Shown: positions 38,364 through 47,182 of the stretch, in pieces
How positions within the stretch are numbered: the first letter of the stretch is position 1
How the letters are laid out: each line of letters opens with the position of its first letter
NCBI RefSeq assembly: GCF_031202265.1
Contig: NZ_CP100604.1
Location: 8,538,501 to 8,602,500, forward strand
DNA: 64,000 nt
Origin: Bradyrhizobium sp. Ash2021
GTDB taxonomy: Bacteria; Pseudomonadota; Alphaproteobacteria; Rhizobiales; Xanthobacteraceae
Direction of reading: 5' to 3'
Program-made: the position numbers and the translations under genes
The notes under the pieces: generated by a model
Database searches by the model: none
Seen by the model: only the letters and a program-made list of their open reading frames with translations
What the model was told of the DNA's origin: nothing

Positions 38364-38505
38364 GTTGCAGAAGTGGGGGCGCGGGAGCGTTACCCCCTAT
38401 GCCGAGCACCGCAGTAACATGAACGTTATCAACATTTCCGCTAAAAAGTTGGAGCCTTGATCTGGGTCAAGCATTGACGTTGGTTGTGCACAACGGAGAA
38501 AACCC

Positions 38506-39087
38506 ATGAAACATGCACGAAAGACTGCCCTTGCAGCTTCTGCCTTTACGTGTGCGGCATTGCTGTCCTTCGGTTGGTCTGAGCAAGGCGGCATCTCGCT
38601 GTCAATCGAGAGCGCCCAGGCGCGGGTGGGTCGCCCGCTGACCCCCGTGAGCGTTGCGGGTGTTGCGCGCCGGCAGACGCGGCGGGCTGTTTACGGCGCC
38701 GGAGGTACGGTCGGCATGGGGCGTTATGGAGGCGGCCCGAACGACAGAGGCGGCTTGGTTGGCGGCGACGACCCCGGTACCTACGCAGGCGCCGCAGCGG
38801 TCGGCACGGCTGCCGCGATCGGCACGGCTGGCGCGGTCGCGGCCACCTCACCTAACTGGGGATGGGGAGGCAACCCCTACCAAACAGGCACAGGTTACTA
38901 CGCAGGTGGTCCTTACTACGGTGGGAGTGTTCGGGGCGCCAACGCGGCCTACTACGGCGGTTACCCGTCCGCAGCGTGGGGCGGTGTGAGTAGCAGCGAC
39001 CGCGCCCTGTATATCAAAAATCTACACGACTCGGGGTATGACCCGAAGGGTAACTTCAACGCGAACGGGACCATCAGGACGAATTAG
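38506..39087 (+). CDS. Hypothetical Gly/Tyr-rich exported protein
   Basis: Protein of 193 aa beginning MKHARKTALAASAFTCAALL, a signal-like N-terminus. ARVGRPLTPVSVAGVARRQT (about 39-58) is followed by a low-complexity Gly/Ala/Tyr region (GGDDPGTYAGAAAVGTAAA, YYAGGPYYGGS) and a more regular C-terminus, SSSDRALYIKNLHDSGYDPK. GGAGAAAACCC stands before the ATG. Function unknown; composition suggests a surface or envelope protein. Confidence 0.75.
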   Translation: MKHARKTALAASAFTCAALLSFGWSEQGGISLSIESAQARVGRPLTPVSVAGVARRQTRRAVYGAGGTVGMGRYGGGPNDRGGLVGGDDPGTYAGAAAVGTAAAIGTAGAVAATSPNWGWGGNPYQTGTGYYAGGPYYGGSVRGANAAYYGGYPSAAWGGVSSSDRALYIKNLHDSGYDPKGNFNANGTIRTN

Positions 39088-39109
39088 CGTCTGGTCTCGT
39101 CGTTCAATT

Positions 39110-39266
39110 AGTAGCACCCCTCACTACGCAGTGAGGGCCTACTATGCGGGCGACCCCTGGTACGGCTGCAGCGGGTGGGATGACTACCAGGCGCGCAACG
39201 CCCATCGCGTGCAAGCCCGGTACCTTGACCAAGCTTGACGACGGACAGATGTACGCCTGCCAGTGA
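39110..39266 (+). pseudogene. Frameshifted remnant of a small secreted protein
   Basis: Reading from 39110 gives HYAVRAYYAGDPWYGCSGWD and DYQARNA; after one extra C near 39207 the next frame continues IACKPGTLTKLDDGQMYACQ and a stop at 39264. The two parts fit one family of small Bradyrhizobium exported proteins (AYYAG...DYKARNGI.C.PGT...DDG.MYVCQ). The signal peptide is missing, so the gene is truncated and frameshifted. Confidence 0.65.
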
Positions 39267-39283
39267 GCATACGAAAGATGAAA

Positions 39284-39307
39284 CGAGGCGGCTCCAAAGC
39301 CGCCTCG
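39284..39307 (+). terminator. Hairpin after the remnant gene
   Basis: CGAGGCGGCT and AGCCGCCTCG form a perfect 10-bp stem around CCAA. No T-run follows, so termination would be weak or Rho-assisted. Confidence 0.45.
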
Positions 39308-39525
39308 GAGCGCGTCGTCAGACCGAGGTCGCCGTCAACACATAAGTCCGAGTTGGTATGTCTGAGACATGCCGCCGTGGTCGCTCTATATCCGTTGTTG
39401 GGGGCAGAGCGGAAAACATATGCTCCCATTGAGCTTTTCAGCTTTTGACCCCATTGCTGACTTCACCTGGCAGGAATATCCTCTCGTGGTCGGATCGTTC
39501 CACGCTCTCGCCGTGGGAGGTCACC

Positions 39526-40098
39526 ATGTTTGAGGTTGACCAGTTCGTGGCCGACTGTCGCGCAGCCTTTGCCGAAGATCCAACGCACAAGTCGGTACGG
39601 GAGGTACTGGCACGTGCGGTATCTGATCCTGTCGGTGTCCTCAAGGGATTAGGCGAGCCAAAGCGTGCTGAAATCCGTACGCTGTTTCACTCGCCTTCTC
39701 TCACAATCATCAATGTCGTATGGGCACCGATGATGACGGTGATGCCCCACAATCATCGCATGTGGGCCGTAATCGGCATCTATTCGGGTCGGGAGGACAA
39801 CATCTTCTGGCGGCGTGTTCGTGAAACGCCAAATAAGATCGAGGCGGTTAGTGCCAAAGCACTATGCGAGGGAAGCGCCGAACCGTTGGGCACCGACATC
39901 ATCCACTCGGTTCTTAACCCGATCGATCGGCTGACCGGTGCTATCCACATCTATGGCGGAGACTTTTTCGGCGCCGAGCGAAGCGAGTGGGACTCTCTGA
40001 CCCTGCTTGAGCATCACTCCGACGGCGAACGAACCCGACGCATGTTCGAAGAAGCCAACGCTCGTTTCGAGGCAAGCAAGCGCGTCCTTGGAAGCTGA
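39526..40098 (+). CDS. Cupin-fold, cysteine-dioxygenase-like protein
   Basis: Protein of 190 aa from ATG 39526 (GGGAGGT upstream). The core TIINVVWAPMMTVMPHNHRM and WAVIGIYSGREDNIFW (about 68-105) has the His-x-His metal pair of cupins, and a later HSVLNPIDRLTGAIHIYGGDFF supplies the third His. This resembles predicted metal-dependent enzymes of the cysteine dioxygenase superfamily, but the specific CDO residues cannot be confirmed. Soluble, no signal peptide. It stands alone in the island, so its substrate is unknown. Confidence 0.75.
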   Translation: MFEVDQFVADCRAAFAEDPTHKSVREVLARAVSDPVGVLKGLGEPKRAEIRTLFHSPSLTIINVVWAPMMTVMPHNHRMWAVIGIYSGREDNIFWRRVRETPNKIEAVSAKALCEGSAEPLGTDIIHSVLNPIDRLTGAIHIYGGDFFGAERSEWDSLTLLEHHSDGERTRRMFEEANARFEASKRVLGS

Positions 40099-40327
40099 AG
40101 CGCGCGGATGCGGGCCGATCACCGCTCGTGGCACCAACCGGATCAAACGGGCCGGTCAGATGATGTCCGTTGATCGGGGAAGACCGGAAGTGGCTGGCGG
40201 ATGGTCGAAGTGACGCGAATGACCCCCGAAGCGGACATCGGCTGAGTCCGGTTGTGCCATTTCCCGCTCGACGGCCAGCGAAAAGTGCTAGGTTTTTGCG
40301 TGGGGGGACGCACGGGACATTTGTCAA

Positions 40328-41431
40328 ATGGATCGATATCCAGGAGGTCAATTCCCCTATGCGGCGTTCTTCTGGCCTGCGCTCGCCGCTGCATCAGCCG
40401 CAGAAACCGCCTCGTCCGTCGCAGCGCATCTTCTGGGATTGTCGGCCGATGCGGATGGCGCCCGCACTGCGCAAGAGCCGGAAGGAGCCACGCCAAGCAG
40501 GATTGCGCTGGAGCTGCGTACAGTCCGGCTCCGTGACTTTACTGTGGTCAACAGCGGCGTTCCCACCCTGCTGTGCCCACCGCTCGCGCTGCATGGAGCC
40601 GCTATTGCCGACCTTGCAGCCGGACACAGTCTCGTTGCCGCTCTCCGTGGTGCCGGAATCGAACGACTGTTTGTGGCCGATTGGCGCTCAGCCAGCGCTG
40701 ACATGCGATTTCTCGGAATTGACGAATATCTCGCCGAGCTCAATGTCCTTGTCGATCATGTCGGTGGCCTGGTTGATCTCGTGGGGCTGTGCCAGGGGGG
40801 CTGGTTATCCCTGGTCTATGCGGGACGATTCCCAGCCAAGGTACGCAAGCTTGTCATGGCCGGCGCGCCGGTTGATATTGCTGCGCAGCAATCCGGTTTG
40901 TCGGCGATCGCCGAGGCGACTCCCCTGATCATGTTTGAGAGCCTGGTGAATTTCGGCGACGGTCGCGTTATCGGCCGCAATATCGCGCCGTTTTGGGGCA
41001 ACGAGACTGACCCAAACGATATTCGCGAATCTCTCCAGATCCTTCAGCCGATCGGCTCGGCAGAATTCACGCGGCTCGAAGCCATCTTCAAGAACTGGAA
41101 CTCCTGGACGATCGACGTTCCCGGAAAATACTATCTCGAAGTTGTCGAGAAGCTATACAAGCGCAACGAACTCGCCCGCGGAAGCTTCGTCGCCCTCGGG
41201 CAAAGGATCGACCTCTCGCGGCTGCTGCTTCCGATGTATCTTCTGGCCGGGAGCGCCGACAACGTGGTCGCCCCGGAACAATTGCTCGCCGTGGAGCGGC
41301 TGGTGGGAACGCAGCCGGAATCTCTTCGCCACGCGGTCGCCCCGTGCGGTCATCTAAGCCTGTTCATGGGGAGGCGGACGCTTGAAGCGTATTGGCCGGG
41401 AATTGTGCGTTGGATGAAGGAAGCCGCTTGA
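40328..41431 (+). CDS. PhaC-like alpha/beta hydrolase
   Basis: Protein of 367 aa with an alpha/beta-hydrolase core. The nucleophile elbow is VGLCQGGW with Cys155, as in PHA synthases (G-x-C-x-G-G), instead of Ser. A charge-relay Asp is seen in LLAGSADNVVAPEQL (about 305) and His in APCGHLSLFMG (about 342). The length equals that of short (class III/IV) PhaC subunits, but no PhaE or PhaR partner, phasin, phaA or phaB is near. It could be a PHA synthase relative or a depolymerase/hydrolase. The N-terminal 50 residues are Ala-rich and of low information; the ribosome site at 40328 is weak. Confidence 0.7.
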   Translation: MDRYPGGQFPYAAFFWPALAAASAAETASSVAAHLLGLSADADGARTAQEPEGATPSRIALELRTVRLRDFTVVNSGVPTLLCPPLALHGAAIADLAAGHSLVAALRGAGIERLFVADWRSASADMRFLGIDEYLAELNVLVDHVGGLVDLVGLCQGGWLSLVYAGRFPAKVRKLVMAGAPVDIAAQQSGLSAIAEATPLIMFESLVNFGDGRVIGRNIAPFWGNETDPNDIRESLQILQPIGSAEFTRLEAIFKNWNSWTIDVPGKYYLEVVEKLYKRNELARGSFVALGQRIDLSRLLLPMYLLAGSADNVVAPEQLLAVERLVGTQPESLRHAVAPCGHLSLFMGRRTLEAYWPGIVRWMKEAA

Positions 41432-41446
41432 ACGAGCATGGCCACT

Positions 41447-41596
41447 TCCGCTGATGAACCCAAACCGACATTCCGGGCGCATCTCCCCCGGCGCCGACCA
41501 GCAACTCCCGCGTCCCCTCGCCGGCGCCGCTCATCGCTTCGACGGCGTTGATGATCAAGTTGAAGATCACCTGTTGCGGCTGGATCCGATCGCTGT
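41447..41596 (-). pseudogene. Fragment of a sensor histidine kinase
   Basis: Minus-strand translation gives DRIQPQQVIFNLIINAVEAM, the N-box helix of a histidine-kinase ATPase domain, followed by SGAGEGTRELLVGAG. No H-box, G-boxes or start are present. Only about 50 codons remain between the PhaC-like gene and the next remnant. Confidence 0.6.
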
Positions 41597-41629
41597 GTGC
41601 CGGCATTGATGCTTGCGCGGACACGCAAT

Positions 41630-42372
41630 CTAGGGCGGCTTCATCGACTGAGCGGCTGCCAGACGGTTATGTGGGTGCACATGGATGACGCCGCCGTGCG
41701 GACTATCAAGATCGGCGATCAGAAAAAACGCGATGGATACGACGACCGGAAGGATGAACAGGAAGAGTTCCCCTTTGCGACGCTCGCCATAGCCGACCAG
41801 GAGGTTACAAGCGACTGCCATCAGGGCCATCATCGCCCATGCGCCGACGGGTATCCGGTTCCACCAGGCAGCCTTCGTGTAGCCCTGCGAATTGAGCACA
41901 TCGTTCATGCCGGAGATCGCAAGCGCCGTCGTCGGGGTGGGGTGGCTGGTCGCTGCAGGGCTCACCACAACCCAAAGCGCGTCTTGTACACTTGCCGTCC
42001 GTTGTCCAATTTCCGCAGCGATACGCGTGTCGCTTTCTTCATAGAAAGCAATGCGCAGATCGAGATATTTCCTCAATAATTCGCGCGTGCGCGCACCGGT
42101 GTCCCCCGGCAACAGATCGGCACGCAGATATTCCGTGCCGATGGCATTGGCTTCGGCCTCCTCCAGGGTCTTGCGCTGGTCGTAGCGGCAAAGCCGATGA
42201 TCAGCGCGAGAAGCGTGAAGGTCGCAGCCTGGACGGTGTTAAAATCGTGACGTTCACCCTGCCTGAAAACATGCGCACGCTTGCGAAGGACATCGCCGAT
42301 ATAGGCCGCAAGACCTTGCGCAAGGAGGGCGAGCGCGAAGACGGCAAACGGACTATCGAAAGGGGCGGACAT
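41630..42372 (-). pseudogene. Frameshifted bestrophin-like (DUF4239) membrane protein
   Basis: The first part, from ATG 42372, reads FAVFALALLAQGLAAYIGDV and TVQAATFTLLALIIGF, then leaves frame. Right after, the adjacent frame reads YDQRKTLEEAEANAIGTEYL, RADLLPGDTGARTRELL, and runs to a C-terminal membrane pair and the DUF4239-type ending ADLDSPHGGVIHVHP, stopping at 41630. A small deletion near 42195 removed about eight residues of the family's second transmembrane segment and broke the frame. The intact paralogue type is at 59682-60479. A sequencing error could mimic the frameshift, but the missing residues speak for a real deletion. Confidence 0.7.
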
Positions 42373-42622
42373 CTACCGGTCCGATGGGGAAATAAGGGCG
42401 GAGCCGCGCCGGACGTTTTCCGCTTTTCTTGCTCCCGGCCAAGGTGGACCCTATCGACCGCCCGGCCTTGACCTAGGTCAATCAAGATTTAGCGGATCAA
42501 ACCGCCGAACTCACCGAACTTCGGGACTGCCTTCTGACTTGGCCCTGCCCAAGTCAAGTTGTCGACTGCAACCATGCTTCGCACTTTTCGCCTGCGCGGG
42601 CGGATGAACAACCCGCGGAGGT

Positions 42623-42796
42623 TCAACTGCGCTTGCGTCGGTTCTGATCGAGCCGCAGTCTCTGCGCTCTCATGCGCTTTATTTCTTCGTTCAGCGCATC
42701 CGTCTTTTCATCGAGCGTCGCAGTTTTCGATTTCGCCTCGCTTTCACGCAGCTTTTTGAGGGCTTTCTCAACGGAGAGTTTCGTGGTTTCAGCCAT
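42623..42796 (-). CDS. Hypothetical small charged coiled-coil protein
   Basis: A 57-aa product starting MAETTKLSVEKALKKLRESE and ending in LRLDQNRRKRS, with GAGGGG six bases before ATG 42796. It is predominantly Lys, Glu and Arg with heptad-like spacing, so probably a short coiled coil. Similar tiny proteins are common in Bradyrhizobium; function unknown. The gaps on both sides (42373-42622 and 42797-43116) show nothing I can name. Confidence 0.65.
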   Translation of the reverse strand: MAETTKLSVEKALKKLRESEAKSKTATLDEKTDALNEEIKRMRAQRLRLDQNRRKRS

Positions 42797-43116
42797 GATA
42801 ACCCCTCAATTCAAGACACACTGATAAGCGCGCCGCTAGCGGTCGCAAATCGTTCGGCCTCGATGTCGACGTGTGCTCGCACCCCGATGACGGAGCCAAA
42901 CAACCTCGTCGAGAGCGCGCACGGTCCTGTACTTTGAGTGCACACCACTCGACATGAGATCACGGATTTCTGCTGCGCACCATTGTCCTCACGGGCTGCT
43001 AATAGGGCAGCGGCGCTGCCTGTTCCGCACCCACCAAAGCACCGGTCAATCGACAGACCGCGGAACTTCGGCGGTGAGGCCCTGCTGCGCCGCGGTCCAC
43101 CAAGCTCATGAGCACA

Positions 43117-43584
43117 TCAGTACGGGTACTGTCGTTGCGGGCACACCCAATTGCCATAGGTGTCATAGGAGCAGTTATTATTGTAGTTATTGTAATAGCC
43201 ATAGGCTCCCGCTGCTGCGGCTCCGGCGGCTGCACCATAAGCTGCACCGCGCCAACCCGGATAATACCCTCCCGGGTAACCAGCAATCGGACGGCCCGGG
43301 CGTCCAGCAATCGGACGGCCAGGGTAGCCCGGTCGACCCGGACGGCCCGCTATCGGATGCGTCGGCCGAACACCTCCTGCGACGCGATAGCCGTGTCCGC
43401 CGTGAATACGCCCGGCGTGAACGGCACCGCCGTGGAAGCCACCAGCGCGCATGCCGCCTCCGTGAAATCCTCCGCCTCGAAACCCACCACCGCCACCGCC
43501 GCGACGAGCAAAGGCGTCGTCGGGAACGAGGCTGGCGCTAACCAGAACGAGCGCTGCCACAGCAGCAAGAATGTAGCGAAGCAT
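43117..43584 (-). CDS. Hypothetical Gly/His-rich secreted protein
   Basis: Protein of 155 aa with GGAGG before ATG 43584. Signal peptide MLRYILAAVAALVLVSASLV, cut after AFA (about 26). The mature chain begins RRGGGGGGFRGGGFHGGGMR, has repeated GRPGRPIAG units (about 85-105) that look like internal duplication, then Ala/Tyr/Asn-rich sequence and a C-terminal pair of Cys in CSYDTYGNWVCP. Such proteins are common in Bradyrhizobium. His/Gly content could bind metal, but that is a guess. Confidence 0.75.
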   Translation of the reverse strand: MLRYILAAVAALVLVSASLVPDDAFARRGGGGGGFRGGGFHGGGMRAGGFHGGAVHAGRIHGGHGYRVAGGVRPTHPIAGRPGRPGYPGRPIAGRPGRPIAGYPGGYYPGWRGAAYGAAAGAAAAGAYGYYNNYNNNCSYDTYGNWVCPQRQYPY

Positions 43585-43703
43585 GGCGTTCCTCCGTTAT
43601 TTTGGGGTGCCGTGCATTGTTCAATGCGATGCCGCGCATATCGGCACCCGGCGATAAATTTCGCCTCCCACCGAGTTCCGAATTGACCTAGATCAAACCC
43701 CTG

Positions 43704-43984
43704 TCATTGATCCCTCACGTACCCGATCGGGACGGTGCCCTCGCAGCCATCCGCGCTGCCGTCAACGATGCGGACAAATGCGGTTCGGTAACCGCTGCGG
43801 AGAACTTCTATTTTGCCGCCTTGGGGCGCCTTGCATGTCCGCAAAGGCTCGATCGCGCTTTCTTTGAAAATGCCGGCGCTCGCCAACCTGTTGAAGCGAC
43901 GCAGCGCATCGGCACCCCTAAAAACTCCAACCGTCGCCGCGCCAAGGCCTCGGGCAGCCTCACCTTCGCTGCGATGCAGTAGCG
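43704..43984 (-). pseudogene. Possible remnant of an SH3-like exported protein
   Basis: The minus-strand frame ending at 43704 reads ...IEPLRTCKAPQGGKIEVLRS, GYRTAFVRIVDGSADGCEGT and VPIGYVRDQ, which looks like the C-terminal SH3-type half of small exported proteins. No signal peptide or ribosome site is found, and further upstream the frame overlaps the membrane-protein gene at 43985. It is either truncated or not a gene. Confidence 0.3.
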
Positions 43985-44665
43985 CTATGGCGGCAGACCG
44001 TCCGTCGAAATTGGCGCAGCTTCCCTGTCTCGCAGGATGGTCAGGCTGACCAACAAGACCCACAACGGAAACACGAGCAGGCCCCAACTGAAATAGGAGC
44101 TTCCAATCAGGAGTACGACCGCAATGACGTATCCCCCGATTGCGAGCCAACGCGGCGTCAGACGGGTGTAGATGGCAATGGTCGACGTCGTGATCATGAA
44201 GACCGCCGCGGTCTTGACCAGGTAAATGTTGATCATCCCGTAGGCCAAGCCGCGACTGAAATGAAACGTGGCGGAGTGGACAAGCGCTTCGGGCGCCGCA
44301 TGGAACGCGACAATGATCGCGCCAACGACCGCAGCGGCAGCGAACAGCATAGCTAACAGCAAAAATCCGCTGCCCAGGAACACCGTCGCGAAAAATCGGT
44401 CTTCGCGGGCACCAAGTCTGTCACGAAGCACTCCCACGAACCAAAGAAAGGCTACCCCCGCGAAAGGCACAAGGTTCATGGCGAGCGCCACATACGTCGT
44501 ATCCTCCGCGAGCCAGGCACCCGGCTCAAAGGGATCAGACGGCACCGAAAGCCGCATGAGCCCGAACACGGCGAACAACAGCACCGAAAATATGATACCC
44601 GCGAAGGCTGCGGCCCTTGGGGTTCTCAGATAGGCGCCGGTCAAACTCGGTTGGCTCGAAATCAT
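43985..44665 (-). CDS. Hypothetical multi-pass membrane protein
   Basis: Protein of 226 aa with about six hydrophobic helices: roughly 18-38, 60-80, 95-120, 145-165, 172-190 and 195-212. Between helices 1 and 2 is a soluble loop SVPSDPFEPGAWLAEDTTYV. No catalytic motif is visible and I do not recognise the family. It resembles small integral membrane proteins often found near other envelope-stress genes of rhizobia, but that is only impression. Confidence 0.7.
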   Translation of the reverse strand: MISSQPSLTGAYLRTPRAAAFAGIIFSVLLFAVFGLMRLSVPSDPFEPGAWLAEDTTYVALAMNLVPFAGVAFLWFVGVLRDRLGAREDRFFATVFLGSGFLLLAMLFAAAAVVGAIIVAFHAAPEALVHSATFHFSRGLAYGMINIYLVKTAAVFMITTSTIAIYTRLTPRWLAIGGYVIAVVLLIGSSYFSWGLLVFPLWVLLVSLTILRDREAAPISTDGLPP

Positions 44666-44814
44666 CGCGAAACTCCCACGGGACGGTTTCAGACACTGTC
44701 GTGGATGAGAGAGGCGTCGCGTTGGATCGTGCCAGCCTGGCCTGGATGCGAGGCATCGAGTGCCGAAGAGCGGGCGCGCATCGGTAGATTGCCATTAACC
44801 GGCTGACACGAGCG

Positions 44815-45021
44815 TCAAGATCGCGCCGGCTGAGCGTCAGGTGGTTTCTTCACGATCTGGAAGCCCCCAGCGTCCAGTTCCCGCATTATCACTCTGGTCA
44901 GATACGCGCATTCCTCCGGCATGATCCAGTTGGGGCTTCTCCACTCCGGATCGCCTTCTTTCGGGTAGCTGTCAAAGGCCGAACGAATGGCAGCCATTAT
45001 GACATCCGCTGCTTCCGACAT
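44815..45021 (-). CDS. Hypothetical small protein
   Basis: A 68-aa product from ATG 45021, chosen because GGAGGT lies before it. Sequence starts MSEAADVIMAAIRSAFDSYP and contains WRSPNWIMPEECAYLTRVIM; acidic, soluble, no signal peptide, no known domain. The 270 bp between it and the DUF3237 gene show no gene. Confidence 0.55.
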   Translation of the reverse strand: MSEAADVIMAAIRSAFDSYPKEGDPEWRSPNWIMPEECAYLTRVIMRELDAGGFQIVKKPPDAQPARS

Positions 45022-45385
45022 TGGGACCTCCATTCGTTGACAGCAAAGGCAATCGCCACAACCAACGGCTTGATCTATGTCAAGCTGACGGCCTTCGCCG
45101 CTTGTCATCGCGCATCAATGGCGTACGCCGCCAGGCGTTCGGACAAGCCGGCGGCGTCTGCCGCAAGAGGCTCGGGCCAGATCGTCTGCAATGTGCGGCG
45201 CTGCCGGCCGATCAAAAAAGGGATGTCGCGTCGAAATCGTCGGCGCGTTCAACGAAGAAGCCTGCAACTGGCGAACGCGGCGGGTTCGAGCAGCGATCCC
45301 TTGCTCGCTTCGCGAGCCGCGGGTCGGTCATGGCAACTCCGTCCGCACTTCAGTCGGGAGGCAACCGGGGCGCCGAGCCGGAAAC

Positions 45386-45847
45386 TTACAGCACCTGATG
45401 CACGTCGATAACGACGCGGTCGGCGTGGCGGGCGGCTGACGCCACGAACAGGTTTTCCATCAGCCAGCGGTATTTTTCGGCCCCGGTCTCGAATTTCGGC
45501 ACGGTGCGGCAATAGATCAGCTTTGGATCGACCGGCTCGCCGCGCTTGAGCTTCTGCAGCAGTTCGACCGGCCCGAACCGAATGCCCTTGTTCTCGACAT
45601 AGACCACCGCGCCGTCATCGGTCTCGAAGGCGTATTTGGCCTCGAGCTCGATCAGCTCGTTCGGCCGGATGATCTGAAAATCCGCACCGAACGCGCAGAC
45701 TTTTCCGTTGATGCCTTCGCCCCGCACCTCACCGCCGGTGATCGGGATGATGCGGCGAACGCCATGACCGGTCTCGCCGGCGGTCGTCACTTCGCCGACG
45801 CGGGCGGTGATGGTGAAGACGTATCTGGTTTCGAGCACGGGCGTCAT
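45386..45847 (-). CDS. DUF3237 family protein
   Basis: Protein of 153 aa. The family marks are the start LETRYVFTITARVGEVTTAG, the central GGEVRGEGINGKVCAFGADF and the end RWLMENLFVASAARHADRVV with a conserved C-terminal VIDVHQVL; DUF3237 proteins are small beta-barrels of unknown function often linked to aromatic catabolism. The start lies 4 bp after the dctM stop, so it is the last gene of the TRAP operon. Its neighbours suggest a role in handling hydroxycinnamate-type compounds. Confidence 0.85.
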   Translation of the reverse strand: MTPVLETRYVFTITARVGEVTTAGETGHGVRRIIPITGGEVRGEGINGKVCAFGADFQIIRPNELIELEAKYAFETDDGAVVYVENKGIRFGPVELLQKLKRGEPVDPKLIYCRTVPKFETGAEKYRWLMENLFVASAARHADRVVIDVHQVL

Positions 45848-45851
45848 CGCG

Positions 45852-47177
45852 CTAATGAACCCCCGACATCATGCGTTGCGGCAGCCAGGTCGCCAGCAAC
45901 GGAAAGGCGATCAGGATGACCAGACGAATGAGGTCGGTCGCCACGAACGGCAGCACGCCCTTGAAGATCGTGGAGAACGACACGTCCTTGACGACGCTCT
46001 TGATGACAAAGACGTTCATGCCGACCGGCGGATGGATCAGGCCAAGCTCCACCGTCATCACGATGATGACGCCGAACCAGATCGGGTCGAAGCCGAGATG
46101 CGAGATCACCGGAAAGATGATCGGGACCGTCAGGATGATCATCGCCATCGCGTCCATCAGGCAGCCGAGCACCAGATACATCACCATGATCAGCGCCAGC
46201 ACGCCGTAGGGGCCGAGCCCGAGGCCGGTCAGAAACTCCGTCACCTTTTGCGGGGTCTGCGTCACCGTGAGGAAATATCCGAAGATCAAGGCGCCGATCA
46301 GCACGGTGAACACCGCGGCCGCGGTGCGGGTCGCCTGCAACAGCGAATTGAGGATTTTTTCCTTGTCGAGCCGTCCGGTGAGCAGGCCGATCAGGAACGC
46401 CCCGGTGGCGCCGACGCCGCCGGCTTCGGTCGGCGTAAAGCGCGGCAGGAAGGGCAGCCCGTAAAGCCCGCCGATCACGAACACGAACAGCAGCACCGGC
46501 GCCCAGATATTTTTCAGGCCCGCGAAGCGTTCGCGCCAGCTGGTTTGCGGACCGGTCGGCAGAAAACCCGGCCGCAAATATCCGATCAGCGCGATCGTGA
46601 TCATGTACATGGTCATCGCGAGCAGGCCGGGAATGATGCCGGCGATGAACAGTTTTCCGATGTCCTGCTCGGTGATGATGCCGTAGACCGCAAGCACGGT
46701 GGACGGCGGCAGCATCGCCCCCAGCGTGCCGCCGGCCGCGATCACGCCGGTGGCAAAGGACTGCGGATAGCCGAAGCGCCGCATCTCGGGATACGCGACG
46801 GCCGAGAACGTCGCGGCGGTCGCGACCGACGAGCCGCAGATCGCGGCAAAGCCGCCGCACGCCGCCACCGTGGCAATGCCGAGCCCGCCGCGCAAATGTC
46901 CGACAAAGCCGTTGGCGGCGCGGAACAGTTCGCGGCTCATGCCGGAATTGCTGACCAGCGTGCCCATCAGCAGGAACATCGGAATCACGCCGAAGGTGTA
47001 GTCGGTCACCGTGCGCATCGAGGTCTGGCCGACCAGTTTCAGCGCCGGCGAGAAGCCGACGAGATAACCGAAGCCGGTGACGCCGACGAGGCCCATCGCC
47101 ATGCCGACCGGCACGCGCAGCAGCATCAGGGTGAACAGTGCAATGAAGCCGAGAACGGCGACGGCGTCGGTGCTCAT
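45852..47177 (-). CDS. dctM: TRAP transporter large permease, DctM-like
   Basis: Inner-membrane subunit of 441 aa, about 12 transmembrane helices, that uses an ion gradient to take up an organic acid. Family motifs are RVPVGMAMGLVG near 20, FVGHLRGGLGIATVAACGGF near 90-110, GSSVATAATFSAVAYPEMRR near 115-135, GGTLGAMLPPSTVLAVYGI near 148 and LGLIHPPVGMNVFVI near 385. ATG 47177 is 5 bp after the dctQ stop. By gene context the cargo is likely p-coumarate or a related aromatic acid, as for the TarPQM system of R. palustris. Confidence 0.93.
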   Translation of the reverse strand: MSTDAVAVLGFIALFTLMLLRVPVGMAMGLVGVTGFGYLVGFSPALKLVGQTSMRTVTDYTFGVIPMFLLMGTLVSNSGMSRELFRAANGFVGHLRGGLGIATVAACGGFAAICGSSVATAATFSAVAYPEMRRFGYPQSFATGVIAAGGTLGAMLPPSTVLAVYGIITEQDIGKLFIAGIIPGLLAMTMYMITIALIGYLRPGFLPTGPQTSWRERFAGLKNIWAPVLLFVFVIGGLYGLPFLPRFTPTEAGGVGATGAFLIGLLTGRLDKEKILNSLLQATRTAAAVFTVLIGALIFGYFLTVTQTPQKVTEFLTGLGLGPYGVLALIMVMYLVLGCLMDAMAMIILTVPIIFPVISHLGFDPIWFGVIIVMTVELGLIHPPVGMNVFVIKSVVKDVSFSTIFKGVLPFVATDLIRLVILIAFPLLATWLPQRMMSGVH

Positions 47178-47182
47178 GCCGC

